Shown: positions 48,928 through 59,435, counted from the stretch's first letter. The stretch is DNA of 64,000 bases from Bacillus sp. X1(2014) (GCF_007678255.1 NZ_VEED01000001.1:434001-498000); one strand, 5' to 3'. Notes: generated by a model not told the origin, from the letters alone. A program made the numbers and translations.

Positions 48928-50043
48928 TTATATAAATTGGAAGGGATCGGTATTTTCAGCAGAAGGAAAAATCTCCACTTCAAAACCTGAATCATGGCAC
49001 ATTTTCTGTAGAACTGTTGTTAACCCTTTTTTCATTACTTTTTCAACATTATGACCTGGATCAATCATATTCAAGCCCTGCATCATTGCGTCATGTGCGG
49101 TGTGATAATAAATATCCCCCGTAACATATACATCTGCCCCTTGATATTTGGCATTCATGAAGTATTTATTGCCATCGCCGCCTAACACGGCAACCTTTTT
49201 AACTTTTGCAGACAAATCGCCAACCACTCGGACATGGGAAACTTCTAATGTCTTCTTCACTTTTTCCGCAAATTCTTCTAATGTCATTTCTGGAACTTTA
49301 CCGATACGGCCCAGACCGAGCACTTCTCCTTTGTTTTCAAGTGGATAAACATCATAGGCCACTTCTTCATATGGATGAGCCTTGATCATTGCCGTGAGCG
49401 TCTTTTTGAGAATGGATTCTGGGACAATCGTCTCAAGCCTCACTTCCTCCACTTCTTCTAATCGGCCTGCTTCACCAACAAATGGATTAGTATTTTCTCC
49501 TGGTAAGAATCGACCTGTACCACTGCCTGAAAATGAACAATGACTGTAGTTTCCAATAAATCCAGCACCTGCATTTCCAAGGACCCTCCTGATTTCCTCA
49601 GCATGGCTGACTGGAACAAAAACAACTAATTTCTTTAATTTAGTTTCAAATGTAGGTACTAGAACCTCTGTATTTTCCAGTTCTAGTGCTTCTGCAAGAA
49701 GGTCATTTACTCCCCCCGTTGCTACGTCAAGATTCGTATGCGCTGCGTAAACAGCAATATCGTGCTTCAATAATTTTTCAATGATTTTCCCCTGAACGGA
49801 ATCCGTTAACAAATTCTTAAGGGGGCGATAAATAATCGGATGATGGGCAATAATGAGATGAACATTTTTTTCAATTGCCTCATCGATCACATTTTCAAGG
49901 ACATCGAGTGCAATCATGATTCGCTCAACTTTTTTATTTAAACGGCCGATTTGTAATCCTATCTTATCTCCCTCCATCGCCAAGCCTTTGGGAGAGAACT
50001 GTTCAAACAATTGAATGACTTCGTGTCCATTAGGAATTTTCAT
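48928..50043 (-). CDS. yqfO: NIF3/DUF34 family protein YqfO
   Basis: 371 aa. NIF3-like metal-binding halves (IIAHHPIIYRPLK near 64-76 and VTGDIYYHTAHDAM near the C-terminus) flank an inserted PII-like domain (KKLVVFVPVSHAEEI...HPYEEVAYDVYPL), typical of the long Gram-positive form. Function unresolved; possibly a GTP cyclohydrolase-like or nucleotide-related enzyme. It overlaps trmK by 14 bp. Confidence 0.88.
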   Translation of the reverse strand: MKIPNGHEVIQLFEQFSPKGLAMEGDKIGLQIGRLNKKVERIMIALDVLENVIDEAIEKNVHLIIAHHPIIYRPLKNLLTDSVQGKIIEKLLKHDIAVYAAHTNLDVATGGVNDLLAEALELENTEVLVPTFETKLKKLVVFVPVSHAEEIRRVLGNAGAGFIGNYSHCSFSGSGTGRFLPGENTNPFVGEAGRLEEVEEVRLETIVPESILKKTLTAMIKAHPYEEVAYDVYPLENKGEVLGLGRIGKVPEMTLEEFAEKVKKTLEVSHVRVVGDLSAKVKKVAVLGGDGNKYFMNAKYQGADVYVTGDIYYHTAHDAMMQGLNMIDPGHNVEKVMKKGLTTVLQKMCHDSGFEVEIFPSAENTDPFQFI

Positions 50044-50749
50044 TGGTTAAAGCCTCCTTTACAAGCTTAATTTTATCGATGATTTCTTGTTTTTTTTCTA
50101 ATGTTTCAGGTGATTGAGCAGCATTTTCAAGAGCCTCATATATACGTTCCCAGTTCTTCAATTCTGCTGTCCATTTCTTTTTAAAAGTATCATCCTGCTT
50201 TTGAACAAGGAATGGGCCTACTAACAATCCTAGATCTTGATTTTTATTATACGGCTTATTCGGGTCGCCCTTTTCTCCGATTAAAATTTCGTATATTTTC
50301 CCATCTTCTTCAAGTATTTCTTCAGCAATTAGTTCCCAATTATTATCAATAAACCATTTCCTAATCGAAATCGCACTAATATTCGGTTGTAACACAAGGC
50401 GTTTGACTGACGATAATTTACTTCGACCATTTTCTAAAATACTTGCAATTAAAGCTCCGCCCATTCCAGCGATAGTAATACAATCGACTTCACCATCTTC
50501 TATAACCTCTAGACCATCACCCATTCGCACCGAAATGATATTAGTCAATCCTTCTGCTAAAACATTTCTTTCAGCTAATTGAAATGGACCTACTGCAACT
50601 TCACCAGCTATCCCAAATGATAACCCTTTGTTTTTCGCTAGGTAACAAGGTAAATATGCATGGTCAGAGCCAATATCTGCAACCCTGGCTCCACTTGGAA
50701 CATATTTAGCAACCGATGCCAGCCTAGCCGACAATTTATCTGTATTCAA
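50030..50749 (-). CDS. trmK: tRNA (adenine-22-N1)-methyltransferase TrmK
   Basis: SAM-dependent enzyme for m1A22 in tRNA. 239 aa, GARVADIGSDHAYLPCYL (SAM motif, about 19-36), TIAGMGGALI, LQPN. TTG start at 50749 after GGTGG. Coupled with yqfO. Confidence 0.9.
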   Translation of the reverse strand: MNTDKLSARLASVAKYVPSGARVADIGSDHAYLPCYLAKNKGLSFGIAGEVAVGPFQLAERNVLAEGLTNIISVRMGDGLEVIEDGEVDCITIAGMGGALIASILENGRSKLSSVKRLVLQPNISAISIRKWFIDNNWELIAEEILEEDGKIYEILIGEKGDPNKPYNKNQDLGLLVGPFLVQKQDDTFKKKWTAELKNWERIYEALENAAQSPETLEKKQEIIDKIKLVKEALTNENS

Positions 50750-50784
50750 TCATACCACCACTTTTTTATGTAATTATTATAGTA

Positions 50785-50815
50785 TAAAAAAAGTCCTTCA
50801 CAGATGCAAAGGACC
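50785..50815 (-). terminator. Terminator of cccA
   Basis: GTCCTTTGC / GTGAAGGAC stem with TTTTTTT on the minus strand. Confidence 0.8.
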
Positions 50816-50823
50816 CTTTTTAC

Positions 50824-51189
50824 TTATTTAATTGTTGCTAACCAATCTGCCATTGCAGCTGCTTGTTCTTCTTTAACAAGTCCTGCTGGCATGCCTGTAC
50901 CCTTACCTTTTGTTACAATGGTCATTATTTCTTCTTTAGAATACTTGCTGCCAACACCTTTAAGTGATGGTCCTACAACCCCTTGGTACTGATCGCCATG
51001 ACAGCCAATACAAGATTGCTTGTAAATGTCCTCAGGCTTTGATGCGGCAACCTCAGTTTTCTCAGTGCCTTCTCCTTTATCCTTCGCAATTTCTTTACTA
51101 TCACCAAGACCTTTGAAAGACAAAATGAGCATCAGCACAATTCCAAAAGCCATGATAAGAACGTAAGGAATAACCGGATTTCGCTTCAT
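50824..51189 (-). CDS. cccA: Membrane-bound cytochrome c-550 CccA
   Basis: 121 aa. N-terminal anchor (VIPYVLIMAFGIVLMLILSF), a charged linker, then a small cytochrome c domain with haem site CIGCH (about 55-59) and axial Met in GTGMPAG. Faces outside the membrane; electron carrier to cytochrome oxidase. GGAGG precedes ATG. Confidence 0.92.
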   Translation of the reverse strand: MKRNPVIPYVLIMAFGIVLMLILSFKGLGDSKEIAKDKGEGTEKTEVAASKPEDIYKQSCIGCHGDQYQGVVGPSLKGVGSKYSKEEIMTIVTKGKGTGMPAGLVKEEQAAAMADWLATIK

Positions 51190-51310
51190 GATATAACCTC
51201 CCTTATGTACGAACGTCAGTAAATATGAAAATAGTCTACAAACAACTACTATTTTACTCGAAAAAGAACCGAAGGAAAAGCCCTAAACTTATTTTATCAC
51301 TATAATCTTA

Positions 51311-51372
51311 ATAAAAAAAAGAAAACAGGCTAAATTAGTGAAAATATCTAACTTAGCCTGTTCTTTTTTTTC
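51311..51372 (-). terminator. Terminator of the acyl-CoA dehydrogenase gene
   Basis: AACAGGCTAAG / TTAGCCTGTT arms separated by about 19 nt, with T-rich flanks on the minus strand. Confidence 0.7.
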
Positions 51373-51386
51373 GGTATTTTATTTTT

Positions 51387-52526
51387 TTAACATCCAATTA
51401 ACCTTGAAATGACCATTCTTTGGACCTCAGATGTACCTTCACCAATTTCAAGCAACTTTGCATCCCTCATCATTCGCTCCACATGGTATTCTTTCATATA
51501 ACCATAACCGCCATGTATTTGAACAGCTTGATCAGTCACTTCCATGCAAATTTCTGATGCATAAAGTTTACACATCGCTGACTCCTTTGAAAATGGTCTT
51601 CCCTGATCCTTTAACCAAGCTGCCTTATACACCATATTCCGGGCCAATTCAATTTTCATTGCCATATCAGCAAGTTTAAACTGGATCGCTTGGAAAGAGG
51701 AAATAGACTTTCCAAACTGTTTTCTTTCCTTTGCATAGGCTAAGGCTTTTTCATAGGCCCCCTGAGCAATTCCTACAGCCATCGCACCAATCCCTATACG
51801 TCCGCCGTCTAATGTCATTAAAAACTGTTTAAAACCCTCTCCACGCTTCCCTAAAAGGTTCTCAACTGGCACTCGCACATCCTCTAACACTAATTCAGTT
51901 GTATTTGATGAATGTAGACCCATTTTTTCATAATTATCAATAATAGTGAAGCCATCTGTACTAGTTGGAACAATAATTGCACTTATTTCTTTTTTTCCTT
52001 CCTTCTCTCCTGTTATAGCAGTCAATGAAAGGTGCTTGGCATAACTAGCATTTGTAATGAAACATTTATTTCCGTTTATGACAAACATACCATCTTCTTC
52101 ACGTGCAGATGTTCTAGTCCCGCCAGCATCTGATCCAGCGTTAGGCTCAGTAAGACCAAACGCACCAAATGATTCACCTGTACAAATCGGCGTTAGATAT
52201 TTTAACTTTTGCTCCTTGGTGCCAAATAAATTTAGTGGTGCCCCTCCTAAAGATATATGCGCAGAATAGGTAATCCCTGTCGAACCGCATGCCCTGCTTA
52301 ACTCTTCAGTTACAATTGCAAAACTAACCGTATCTGCACCGCCGCCACCATATTCCTCTGGAAAAGGCAGTCCCATAATTCCCATTTCGGCTAATTTTTT
52401 AAATATTTCTACTGGAAATTGTTTTTTTCGGTCGCGCTCAATCGCACTTGGTGCGACTTCCTCATCCGCAAATTCCCGCATTGTTCTTTTTATCATTTCC
52501 TGCTCAGAAGTTAAGTCAAAATTCAT
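51387..52526 (-). CDS. Acyl-CoA dehydrogenase
   Basis: FAD enzyme that introduces the first double bond in acyl-CoA. 379 aa with FGLTEPNAGSD, CFITNASYA and DQAVQIHGGYGYMKEYHVERMMRDAK, whose Glu is the catalytic-base type of short/branched-chain enzymes. ATG 52526 follows AAGGGGG; the TTG upstream is weaker. Chain-length specificity cannot be told. It is absent from this position in B. subtilis, as I recall. Confidence 0.9.
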   Translation of the reverse strand: MNFDLTSEQEMIKRTMREFADEEVAPSAIERDRKKQFPVEIFKKLAEMGIMGLPFPEEYGGGGADTVSFAIVTEELSRACGSTGITYSAHISLGGAPLNLFGTKEQKLKYLTPICTGESFGAFGLTEPNAGSDAGGTRTSAREEDGMFVINGNKCFITNASYAKHLSLTAITGEKEGKKEISAIIVPTSTDGFTIIDNYEKMGLHSSNTTELVLEDVRVPVENLLGKRGEGFKQFLMTLDGGRIGIGAMAVGIAQGAYEKALAYAKERKQFGKSISSFQAIQFKLADMAMKIELARNMVYKAAWLKDQGRPFSKESAMCKLYASEICMEVTDQAVQIHGGYGYMKEYHVERMMRDAKLLEIGEGTSEVQRMVISRLIGC

Positions 52527-52916
52527 ATTCAATCCCCCTTATCCGAAACCAAATGAATGCGCTTTCTTTATTATTATAAGAGGAATTATCTTTATTTCAC
52601 AATACTTAAAAATTTTTAAAAATATTCTATTATATGGATATAACAAAAATTCTATCAATTATATCTTATACTTAAAATATTTCACTATCCTAATAATGGA
52701 AAAACAAGTTTTATCCCTTTTTTACAAAAATAAATGATGAAAAACCATGTCAGGAAATTCTCATGTCAATTTGCAAAATGAGAGACAATTCAGTAAAATG
52801 GATTCAAATACAGAAAGTGCTTACATTTCCATCACGGTATTATCCAGTTACTTAAGATTGATACAAAAAAAATAGCCTACTTCATGTAATGAAGTAAACT
52901 ATTTATTAATGTTATT
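52527..52916. other. Intergenic gap with one weak 42-aa frame
   Basis: AT-rich spacer upstream of the dehydrogenase gene. A plus-strand frame at 52747-52875 (starting MSGNSHVNLQ) has no ribosome site and is probably chance. The sigA terminator lies at 52865-52910: AATAG..TACTTCAT-TAC-ATGAAGTA..CTATT with TTTTTTTT on the minus strand. Nothing else I can support. Confidence 0.6.
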
Positions 52917-54047
52917 TTATTCTAAGAAATCTTTTAGGCGTTTACTGCGGCTAGGATGACGTAATTTCCTTAATGCCTTAGCTTCAATTTGACGGATACG
53001 TTCCCGGGTAACACCGAAGACTTTACCAACCTCTTCAAGTGTACGAGTCCGGCCATCATCCAGTCCAAAACGAAGGCGAAGTACATTTTCTTCCCTGTCA
53101 GTAAGAGTATCTAGCACATCTTCCAACTGCTCCTTTAATAATTCATAAGCAGCATGTTCTGAAGGTGAGGTGGCATCCTGGTCTTCAATAAAATCACCTA
53201 AATGGGAATCATCTTCTTCACCAATAGGTGTTTCAAGAGATACAGGCTCTTGGGCGATTTTTAAAATCTCCCTTACCTTATCAGGTGTAAGATCCATATC
53301 TTCACCAATTTCTTCTGGTGTTGGTTCACGGCCAAGGTCCTGAAGTAATTGACGCTGAACACGGATTAATTTATTAATCGTTTCAACCATATGCACAGGA
53401 ATACGAATTGTCCTAGCTTGGTCAGCAATTGCACGTGTAATTGCTTGGCGAATCCACCAAGTTGCATACGTACTGAACTTAAAACCTTTTTGATAATCAA
53501 ATTTTTCAACGGCCTTAATTAATCCCATATTTCCTTCTTGGATAAGATCAAGGAATAACATACCACGGCCGACATACCGCTTTGCTATACTTACGACAAG
53601 CCTTAGGTTTGCCTCTGCGAGGCGTCGCTTTGCTTCTTCATCGCCTTGTTCAATACGGAGCGCCAATTTTTTTTCTTCATCAGCAGAAAGCAGGTCAACC
53701 CGGCCAATTTCTTTTAGATACATACGAACCGGATCATTTATCTTAACTCCAGGAGGAACGCTAAGATCGTTTAGGTCAAATTCATCATCATCACCTTTTG
53801 CTAATTGCTTAGGATTTGGATCTTCTTCTTCGCTATCGCCAACTAGTTCAATACCTTGGTCACCGAGGAACTCAAAGAATTCTTCCATTTGGTGGGAATC
53901 TAATTCATAGTTAGCCAATTTCTCGGCAATATCATCATAGGCAAGGACGCCGGTTTTTTTCCCCAGTGCCGTTAACTGGTCTTTCACTTGTTCAAAAGTG
54001 AATTCATTTTCCACTTCTTTTGAACGGGCTGATTTTTCAGCAGCCAT
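52917..54047 (-). CDS. sigA: Housekeeping RNA polymerase sigma factor SigA (sigma-70)
   Basis: 375 aa. Region 1.2 ([10 protein letters not shown]), region 2 ([40 protein letters not shown]), region 3 and region 4.2 ([21 protein letters not shown]). Starts at ATG 54047 behind AAGGAGTGGG; a longer frame to 54071 is not needed. Co-transcribed behind dnaG, 42 bp downstream. Confidence 0.97.
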   Translation of the reverse strand: MAAEKSARSKEVENEFTFEQVKDQLTALGKKTGVLAYDDIAEKLANYELDSHQMEEFFEFLGDQGIELVGDSEEEDPNPKQLAKGDDDEFDLNDLSVPPGVKINDPVRMYLKEIGRVDLLSADEEKKLALRIEQGDEEAKRRLAEANLRLVVSIAKRYVGRGMLFLDLIQEGNMGLIKAVEKFDYQKGFKFSTYATWWIRQAITRAIADQARTIRIPVHMVETINKLIRVQRQLLQDLGREPTPEEIGEDMDLTPDKVREILKIAQEPVSLETPIGEEDDSHLGDFIEDQDATSPSEHAAYELLKEQLEDVLDTLTDREENVLRLRFGLDDGRTRTLEEVGKVFGVTRERIRQIEAKALRKLRHPSRSKRLKDFLE

Positions 54048-54089
54048 ATGTCCCACTCCTTCCAGAATCAAAGACAGTAAAAATGGAAT

Positions 54090-55898
54090 CTATAGAGATT
54101 TACGCAATTGAAGGATTTCCATTGCAATTGCTGCAGCTTTAGTAAAATCACTTTGTCGCTCTGCTTCTTTTTGTTCCACTTCTTTTTCTTTTATCTTTAA
54201 CAATTTTTGATAATTCAACACCTGTTTGATATAATCACTTAATTCATGATTGGTTAACTCATCGTTAATGGGCATCATTTCAATGTTTGCAACCATTCTT
54301 CTGAGATTATCATCTTGAATATAGGACAAAAACGCACTTGAATCAGACTGGAAATGTTCTTCATAAAAAGATAACAGATAGGTTATTATTGCCTGATGTT
54401 CATCAATATTAAACGTATTACCTTGTAATAAATCCTGCACTTTATAAGCTACATCGCGATCCTTTAACATGTGAGCAATTAGCCGTCTTTCTGCAGTATA
54501 ATGCTTTGGCTTAAGTTTATTGTCATGCTTTTGGACTAAAATAGGCTTATTTACAGGTTGCTTATTTCCAGTTGATTTTCTTTTTTCTGCAAAGAATATT
54601 TCCTTTTGCTGCTGTTTTAATGCATCTAGTGAGAGTGAAAATTCAGCCGCCAATTGGCGTAAATAATGATCCCTTTCAACAGCTTTATTCAAAGTGCTGA
54701 TTTCCTTAATTATCACTTCGATATATGCAAGTCTATCTCCTTCATGTTGCAGATTTTTCCCCCTGCGAAAGTAAAGAAATTTGAACGCCATCCACGTTAG
54801 ACTTGCACCGATAACTTCATTTCGGAATTTTTCGGGACCATTCTTCTTAATATATTCATCTGGGTCCATTCCATCTGGCATCATCGCAACCTTTACCTGG
54901 AATCCACCATCGCTAAGGTGGTTTCCAGCACGATATGCTGCCTCAATCCCGGGTTTATCAGAATCGTAGCAAATGGTTACGGATTGGACATTTTGCCGTA
55001 AGAGGGCTATATGTTCATCTGTCAAGGAAGTCCCCATCGTGGCTATACCATTTTCCACACCAGCGCGATCTGCAGAAATGACATCAGCAAATCCTTCAAA
55101 TAAAACAGCAAATTGTGATTTTTTTAAGCTTGGCTTCGCATTATGGTAATTGTATAAAATCTTACTTTTATTAAAGATTGGCGTTTCAGGACTATTTAAA
55201 TATTTGGGCTCGTCGGCCCCAAGTGTTCTTCCTGAAAAAGCAATCGTATTGCCGTTTCGGTCAAAAATTGGAAACATAATTCGATCTCTAAATCGATCGA
55301 AGTACGTCCCATCTCTTTCACGTTTGATAATTAATCCGGCTTTCTCCATCCATTCAGGAGGAAAATCTCTTTTTGAAAGAAATTTAAAAACATAATCCCA
55401 TGAATTTAAAGAATACCCAATTTGGAATTTATCTATTGCTTCTCGAGTAAATCCCCTCTGTAGCAAATATTCCAAAGCATGTTGACCTTCCTTTGTATTT
55501 ACTAGCAAATGATGGTAAAATTTCTGTAACAGCTCATGAGCACCTAGGAATGCTTGGTGCTCTTCTGAAAACTTTTTCTCACCATGTCCGCCAGATAAGT
55601 TGATTTCAAGGTCAATATTAGCCTTTGCCGCTAGTTTAATGGCTGCTTCTTGGAAGGAGATACCTTCAAGCTCCATTAGAAATGAAAAAACATTACCACC
55701 AGCGCCGCAGCCAAAGCAATGGAAAATTTGTTTATCAATAGATACAGAAAATGATGGGGTGCTTTCTCCATGGAATGGACATAATCCGAAGTAATTTCGC
55801 CCCTGTTTTTTCAGTTGAACATAATCGCTAATTACTTCGACAATATCAACAGACTGACGAATTTGATTAATCTTTTCTTCGGCAATACGTTCTGCCAT
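54090..55898 (-). CDS. dnaG: DNA primase DnaG
   Basis: Synthesises RNA primers at the replication fork. 602 aa: CHC2 zinc finger CPFHGESTPSF...FHCFGCGAGG (about 35-62), TOPRIM domain with FEGFADVISADRAG and CYDSDKPGI, and a C-terminal helicase-interaction domain. ATG 55898 after GGAGTTG. First gene of dnaG-sigA. Confidence 0.96.
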   Translation of the reverse strand: MAERIAEEKINQIRQSVDIVEVISDYVQLKKQGRNYFGLCPFHGESTPSFSVSIDKQIFHCFGCGAGGNVFSFLMELEGISFQEAAIKLAAKANIDLEINLSGGHGEKKFSEEHQAFLGAHELLQKFYHHLLVNTKEGQHALEYLLQRGFTREAIDKFQIGYSLNSWDYVFKFLSKRDFPPEWMEKAGLIIKRERDGTYFDRFRDRIMFPIFDRNGNTIAFSGRTLGADEPKYLNSPETPIFNKSKILYNYHNAKPSLKKSQFAVLFEGFADVISADRAGVENGIATMGTSLTDEHIALLRQNVQSVTICYDSDKPGIEAAYRAGNHLSDGGFQVKVAMMPDGMDPDEYIKKNGPEKFRNEVIGASLTWMAFKFLYFRRGKNLQHEGDRLAYIEVIIKEISTLNKAVERDHYLRQLAAEFSLSLDALKQQQKEIFFAEKRKSTGNKQPVNKPILVQKHDNKLKPKHYTAERRLIAHMLKDRDVAYKVQDLLQGNTFNIDEHQAIITYLLSFYEEHFQSDSSAFLSYIQDDNLRRMVANIEMMPINDELTNHELSDYIKQVLNYQKLLKIKEKEVEQKEAERQSDFTKAAAIAMEILQLRKSL

Positions 55899-56002
55899 GT
55901 AAAACAACTCCATTTGGTATTCGGCAGGAACCTTTTAAATTCCTGCAAATTTCGACAAAATTTTCGTTAATCTTGTCTTAAATTTTTCATGTTAAATAGG
56001 TT

Positions 56003-56210
56003 TTAGTCCTTTCCATAAACTCCCCTTTTTTCTTGCCTGTGCGTATCAACATATTTCCAGTCTGTATGTAGAGTTTTCTTCTTTGATATGTTGAACGTAG
56101 AAAGCAACAAAAAGAACATGGGCGCTATACTTCAACACTATTTCGACAATCTCCGCTTTAACCGGGCATGAATCTACATCGGCATAAATAGTCGGATTGC
56201 CTTTTACATA
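56003..56210 (-). pseudogene. yqxD: Frameshifted 5' remnant of yqxD (DUF188)
   Basis: On the minus strand, translation gives IYADVDSCPVKAEIVEIVLK, the family's VDADACPVK motif, then YSAHVLFVAFYVQHIKEE. A TGA occurs at 56048. Shifting frame recovers DWKYVDT, equivalent to the NWVYVDT segment of YqxD, before another stop near 56003. The start codon and the last ~90 residues are lost. In B. subtilis yqxD is upstream of dnaG in the same place. The rest of the 573-bp gap is AT-rich; a hairpin GCAGGAA / TTCCTGC lies at 55925-55947. Confidence 0.85.
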
Positions 56211-56446
56211 AGTATTAATTCTACATTACTCCGCATATTCCTTCTTTAACAAATAACTTTTGTAAAAGGAGTTATGTCGAATTCTTTTTAGGGGGTCCCC
56301 TTGACATCTAACAATAAATAGTTTATTCGTTCATAAGCAAGTCTAAACCTAAAAAGATATATTTTTATCACAATTTTTTATTATAGTACATTTATTATCA
56401 TTTTACCATAATTTTTTTTGTTATTATTCCACTTTCTATCAGCAGA

Positions 56447-56474
56447 AAACACATAATCAAATGATTATGTGTTA
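56447..56474 (-). terminator. Terminator of ccpN-yqfL
   Basis: AACACATAATC-ATTT-GATTATGTGTT stem, starting at the yqfL stop codon; T run short (TTTTCTG). Confidence 0.65.
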
Positions 56475-57281
56475 GCCTCTCCCTTTATGAAAATAATTTA
56501 AGATAACATTTGCCGTCTCTTCTACCGCTTTATTGGTAACATCAATAACAGGGCAATTTATTTTCTGAACTACTTTTTCAAAAAAGATTAGCTCCGCTTT
56601 TATCCTGCCGAGCGTGGCATAACTTGCCTTATCATTTAAACCCAAAGAAATTAACCGTTCCCGTCTGATATTGTTTAACTTTTCAGGGCTTATTTTCAAA
56701 CCAAAACATTTCTCGATTGGAACTCTATAGAGTTCTTCTGGAGGATCTACTTCCGGTACAAGCGGGACATTCGCTACCTTTAATCGTTTATGAGCTAAGT
56801 ACTGTGAAAGTGGAGTCTTTGAAGTCCTTGAAACCCCTATTAATACAATATCTGCTTTTAATATTCCTCTTGGGTCACGGCCATCATCATATTTTACGGC
56901 AAATTCGATTGCTTCCACTTTTTTGAAATAATCTTCATCTAATTTTCGAACAAGTCCTGGTTCACATAATGGTGTTTTACCACTAAACTGTTGAATCTGA
57001 TCCATAATTGGACCAATCAAATCGACAGCTATAATCCCTTCCTGTTCAGTTCGATTCTTAATATATGTACGCATTTCAGGTTTTACCAGTGTAAATGCCA
57101 CCATTGCTTTATCTAATAAAACTAGTGAAAGAACCTCATCAATATGTTCCTTATCCTCCACATAAGGGAATCTCTTTAATGTCATTCCGGAGCCATTGAA
57201 TTGGCTTATTGCTGCTTTTGTAACTAATTCAGCGGTTTCTCCCACTGAATCGGATACTACATAAATAATTGACGATCTCAT
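56472..57281 (-). CDS. yqfL: PPDK-regulatory-protein family kinase/phosphotransferase YqfL
   Basis: 269-aa DUF299 protein. P-loop-like [16 protein letters not shown] (about 148-163), [12 protein letters not shown] at the N-terminus. Plant and bacterial homologues phosphorylate and dephosphorylate pyruvate,phosphate dikinase or PEP synthase; in B. subtilis YqfL is a positive factor for CcpN-controlled gluconeogenic genes. Consistent with being next to ccpN. The ribosome site is very close to ATG 57281, so translation may be coupled or weak. Confidence 0.9.
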   Translation of the reverse strand: MRSSIIYVVSDSVGETAELVTKAAISQFNGSGMTLKRFPYVEDKEHIDEVLSLVLLDKAMVAFTLVKPEMRTYIKNRTEQEGIIAVDLIGPIMDQIQQFSGKTPLCEPGLVRKLDEDYFKKVEAIEFAVKYDDGRDPRGILKADIVLIGVSRTSKTPLSQYLAHKRLKVANVPLVPEVDPPEELYRVPIEKCFGLKISPEKLNNIRRERLISLGLNDKASYATLGRIKAELIFFEKVVQKINCPVIDVTNKAVEETANVILNYFHKGRG

Positions 57282-57314
57282 TCTCCCTCAACAACCCCTC
57301 ATCATGTTATCTTG

Positions 57315-57935
57315 TTACTCATCACCCAACGCAACGAACGCTTTGGTAATATTTGTTTTGGTTATTCTTCCGATAACCTCAAATCCATTTTCTGTTTCCC
57401 GAACCACTGGAAGTGCATCGATTTGTTTTTCAATTAATTTCTTAGCGATATCAATTAATAAATCTTCCCGTTCACACATGGTGATATTAGGCATTCTTGT
57501 CATAATAATATTTACAGGTATAGTAGTCAGTTCTTGCTTACCTATACTTGCTCGGAGCAAGTCCTTTCTGGATAAAACTCCAACAAGGATCGTGTTTTGA
57601 TCAACTACAAACAAGGTTCCTACATCTTCGAGGAACATTGTACAGATTGCATCATACACGGAGATATTTTCATTCACTACAACAGGAATGGACTGATAAT
57701 CTTTCACGTATATTTTTTGTAAATTTTCAGTTAAAAGTTGTGTCCCCGATTTACCAGTGTAAAAATACCCTACACGGGGCCTCGCATCTAAATAACCAGC
57801 CATAGTCAGAATGGCAAGATCCGGTCTAAGTGTCGCCCTAGTCAAGTTCAATTGTTCTGCAATATGTTCTCCCGTGATCGGCCCATTTTCTTTTACAATT
57901 TGCAAAATATGTTCTTGCCGTTTGGTCAGTTCGAT
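57315..57935 (-). CDS. ccpN: Control catabolite protein CcpN
   Basis: Represses gluconeogenic genes (gapB, pckA in B. subtilis). 206 aa: winged helix (ELTKRQEHILQIVKENGPITGEHIAEQLNLTRATLRPDL) and two CBS domains (about 75-200). The frame has no ATG/GTG/TTG before TTG 57905, which would cut off the first helix. Upstream, the reading frame runs ACA-ATC-GAA-CTG after an in-frame TGA. AAAGGTGGTG sits eight bases before ATC 57935. The start is therefore taken as AUC, confident in the family, moderately in the codon. Confidence 0.9.
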   Translation of the reverse strand: MELTKRQEHILQIVKENGPITGEHIAEQLNLTRATLRPDLAILTMAGYLDARPRVGYFYTGKSGTQLLTENLQKIYVKDYQSIPVVVNENISVYDAICTMFLEDVGTLFVVDQNTILVGVLSRKDLLRASIGKQELTTIPVNIIMTRMPNITMCEREDLLIDIAKKLIEKQIDALPVVRETENGFEVIGRITKTNITKAFVALGDE

Positions 57936-58023
57936 TGTTCACACCACCTTTGTTTCCCATTTAGAAACGGTTATCTCAAAAAGCTTACTTTATTAGGAAT
58001 ATTATATACTATTGAATCTATTA

Positions 58024-58050
58024 AGAAAACTCGCCAATCGGCGAGTTTTT
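58024..58050 (-). terminator. Intrinsic terminator of glyS
   Basis: AAACTCGCC-GATT-GGCGAGTTTT on the minus strand, just after the GlyRS stop. Confidence 0.8.
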
Positions 58051-58052
58051 TC

Positions 58053-59435
58053 TTAAAACATCATTTTTTCTTGCAAGAAGCTAACTAGTTCATGTATCGA
58101 GATACGCGTTTGCTCCATTGTATCACGATCGCGAACTGTAACCATATTATCCTCTTTAGAGTCGAAGTCATAGGTAATACAAAACGGAGTACCAATTTCA
58201 TCATGACGGCGATAGCGTTTTCCAATCGATCCTGATTCGTCATAATCTACTGAAAAATGTTTAGCCAGAGTGGCAAAAACTTCACGTGCTTCTTCTGACA
58301 ATTTCTTCGATAACGGAAGAACCGCTGCTTTAAATGGAGCTAATGCAGGGTGGAAATGCATAACCGTTCTAGATGTACCATCTTCAAGCTGTTCTTCATC
58401 ATAAGCATCAATTAAAAACGCTAACGTAACGCGGTCTGCCCCTAAAGATGGTTCAATACAATAAGGTACATACTTTTCATTTGTTTCCGGATCGAGATAA
58501 TGGAAGTCCTCACCAGAATATTCCATATGCTGCTTCAAATCATAGTCTGTTCTTGAAGCAACCCCCCAAAGTTCACCCCAGCCAAACGGAAATTTAAATT
58601 CAAAATCAGTTGTTGCATTACTGTAATGAGACAATTCATCCTCTGAGTGGTCGCGAAGTCTTAAATTTTCCTTTGAAAGGCCTAATGACAATAACCATTG
58701 TTCTGCAAATTGCTTCCAATAATCAAACCATTTCAACTCCTCACCAGGCTTACAGAAAAATTCAAGTTCCATTTGTTCGAACTCTCTTGTTCGGAACGTG
58801 AAGTTCCCTGGAGTAATTTCATTTCTAAAACTTTTACCAATTTGAGCAATACCAAAAGGCATTTTCTTTCTCATCGTCCGCTGGACATTTTTAAAATTAA
58901 CGAAGATACCTTGGGCTGTTTCAGGACGAAGGAAAATTTCATTTGTACTAGATTCTGTTACTCCTTGGAAGGTTTTAAACATTAGGTTGAACTGGCGAAT
59001 TCCAGTAAAGTCATGACTGCCGCAATCTGGACAAGCGATATTGTGTTCTTTCACCAACTCTTCCATTTTTGCAAATGGTAAGCCATCGACGACCATTTCA
59101 ATGCCTTTTTCATCAAGAGCATTTTCAATTAATTTATCGGCACGATGACGTGCTTTACAATTTTTACAATCTATCATCGGATCATTGAAGTTCCCAATAT
59201 GGCCAGATGCTTCCCACGTACGCGGGTTCATTAAAATACTTGCATCTAATCCGACATTATACGGGGACTCTTGGACGAATTTTTTCCACCAGGCCTGCTT
59301 AATATTGTTTTTAAATTCAACGCCTAACGGGCCGTAATCCCAAGTATTTGCAAGGCCCCCGTAAATCTCAGAACCAGGAAAAATAAATCCTCTGTGTTTT
59401 GCATGTGAAACGATTTGGTCCATTGTTACATTCAT
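58053..59435 (-). CDS. glyS: Glycyl-tRNA synthetase, dimeric single-chain type
   Basis: Charges tRNA-Gly. 460-aa class II synthetase of the alpha-2 (eukaryote/archaea-like) type: [23 protein letters not shown], Zn-like [11 protein letters not shown]...CPDCGSH, motif 2 [28 protein letters not shown], motif 3 [10 protein letters not shown]. This replaces the unrelated glyQ-glyS tetramer that B. subtilis carries at this site. A T-box leader precedes it. Confidence 0.95.
   Translation of the reverse strand: MNVTMDQIVSHAKHRGFIFPGSEIYGGLANTWDYGPLGVEFKNNIKQAWWKKFVQESPYNVGLDASILMNPRTWEASGHIGNFNDPMIDCKNCKARHRADKLIENALDEKGIEMVVDGLPFAKMEELVKEHNIACPDCGSHDFTGIRQFNLMFKTFQGVTESSTNEIFLRPETAQGIFVNFKNVQRTMRKKMPFGIAQIGKSFRNEITPGNFTFRTREFEQMELEFFCKPGEELKWFDYWKQFAEQWLLSLGLSKENLRLRDHSEDELSHYSNATTDFEFKFPFGWGELWGVASRTDYDLKQHMEYSGEDFHYLDPETNEKYVPYCIEPSLGADRVTLAFLIDAYDEEQLEDGTSRTVMHFHPALAPFKAAVLPLSKKLSEEAREVFATLAKHFSVDYDESGSIGKRYRRHDEIGTPFCITYDFDSKEDNMVTVRDRDTMEQTRISIHELVSFLQEKMMF

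Noticed and set aside
52747..52875. 42-aa plus-strand frame upstream of the acyl-CoA dehydrogenase
   Set aside because: No ribosome binding site, no recognised family, runs into the sigA terminator.
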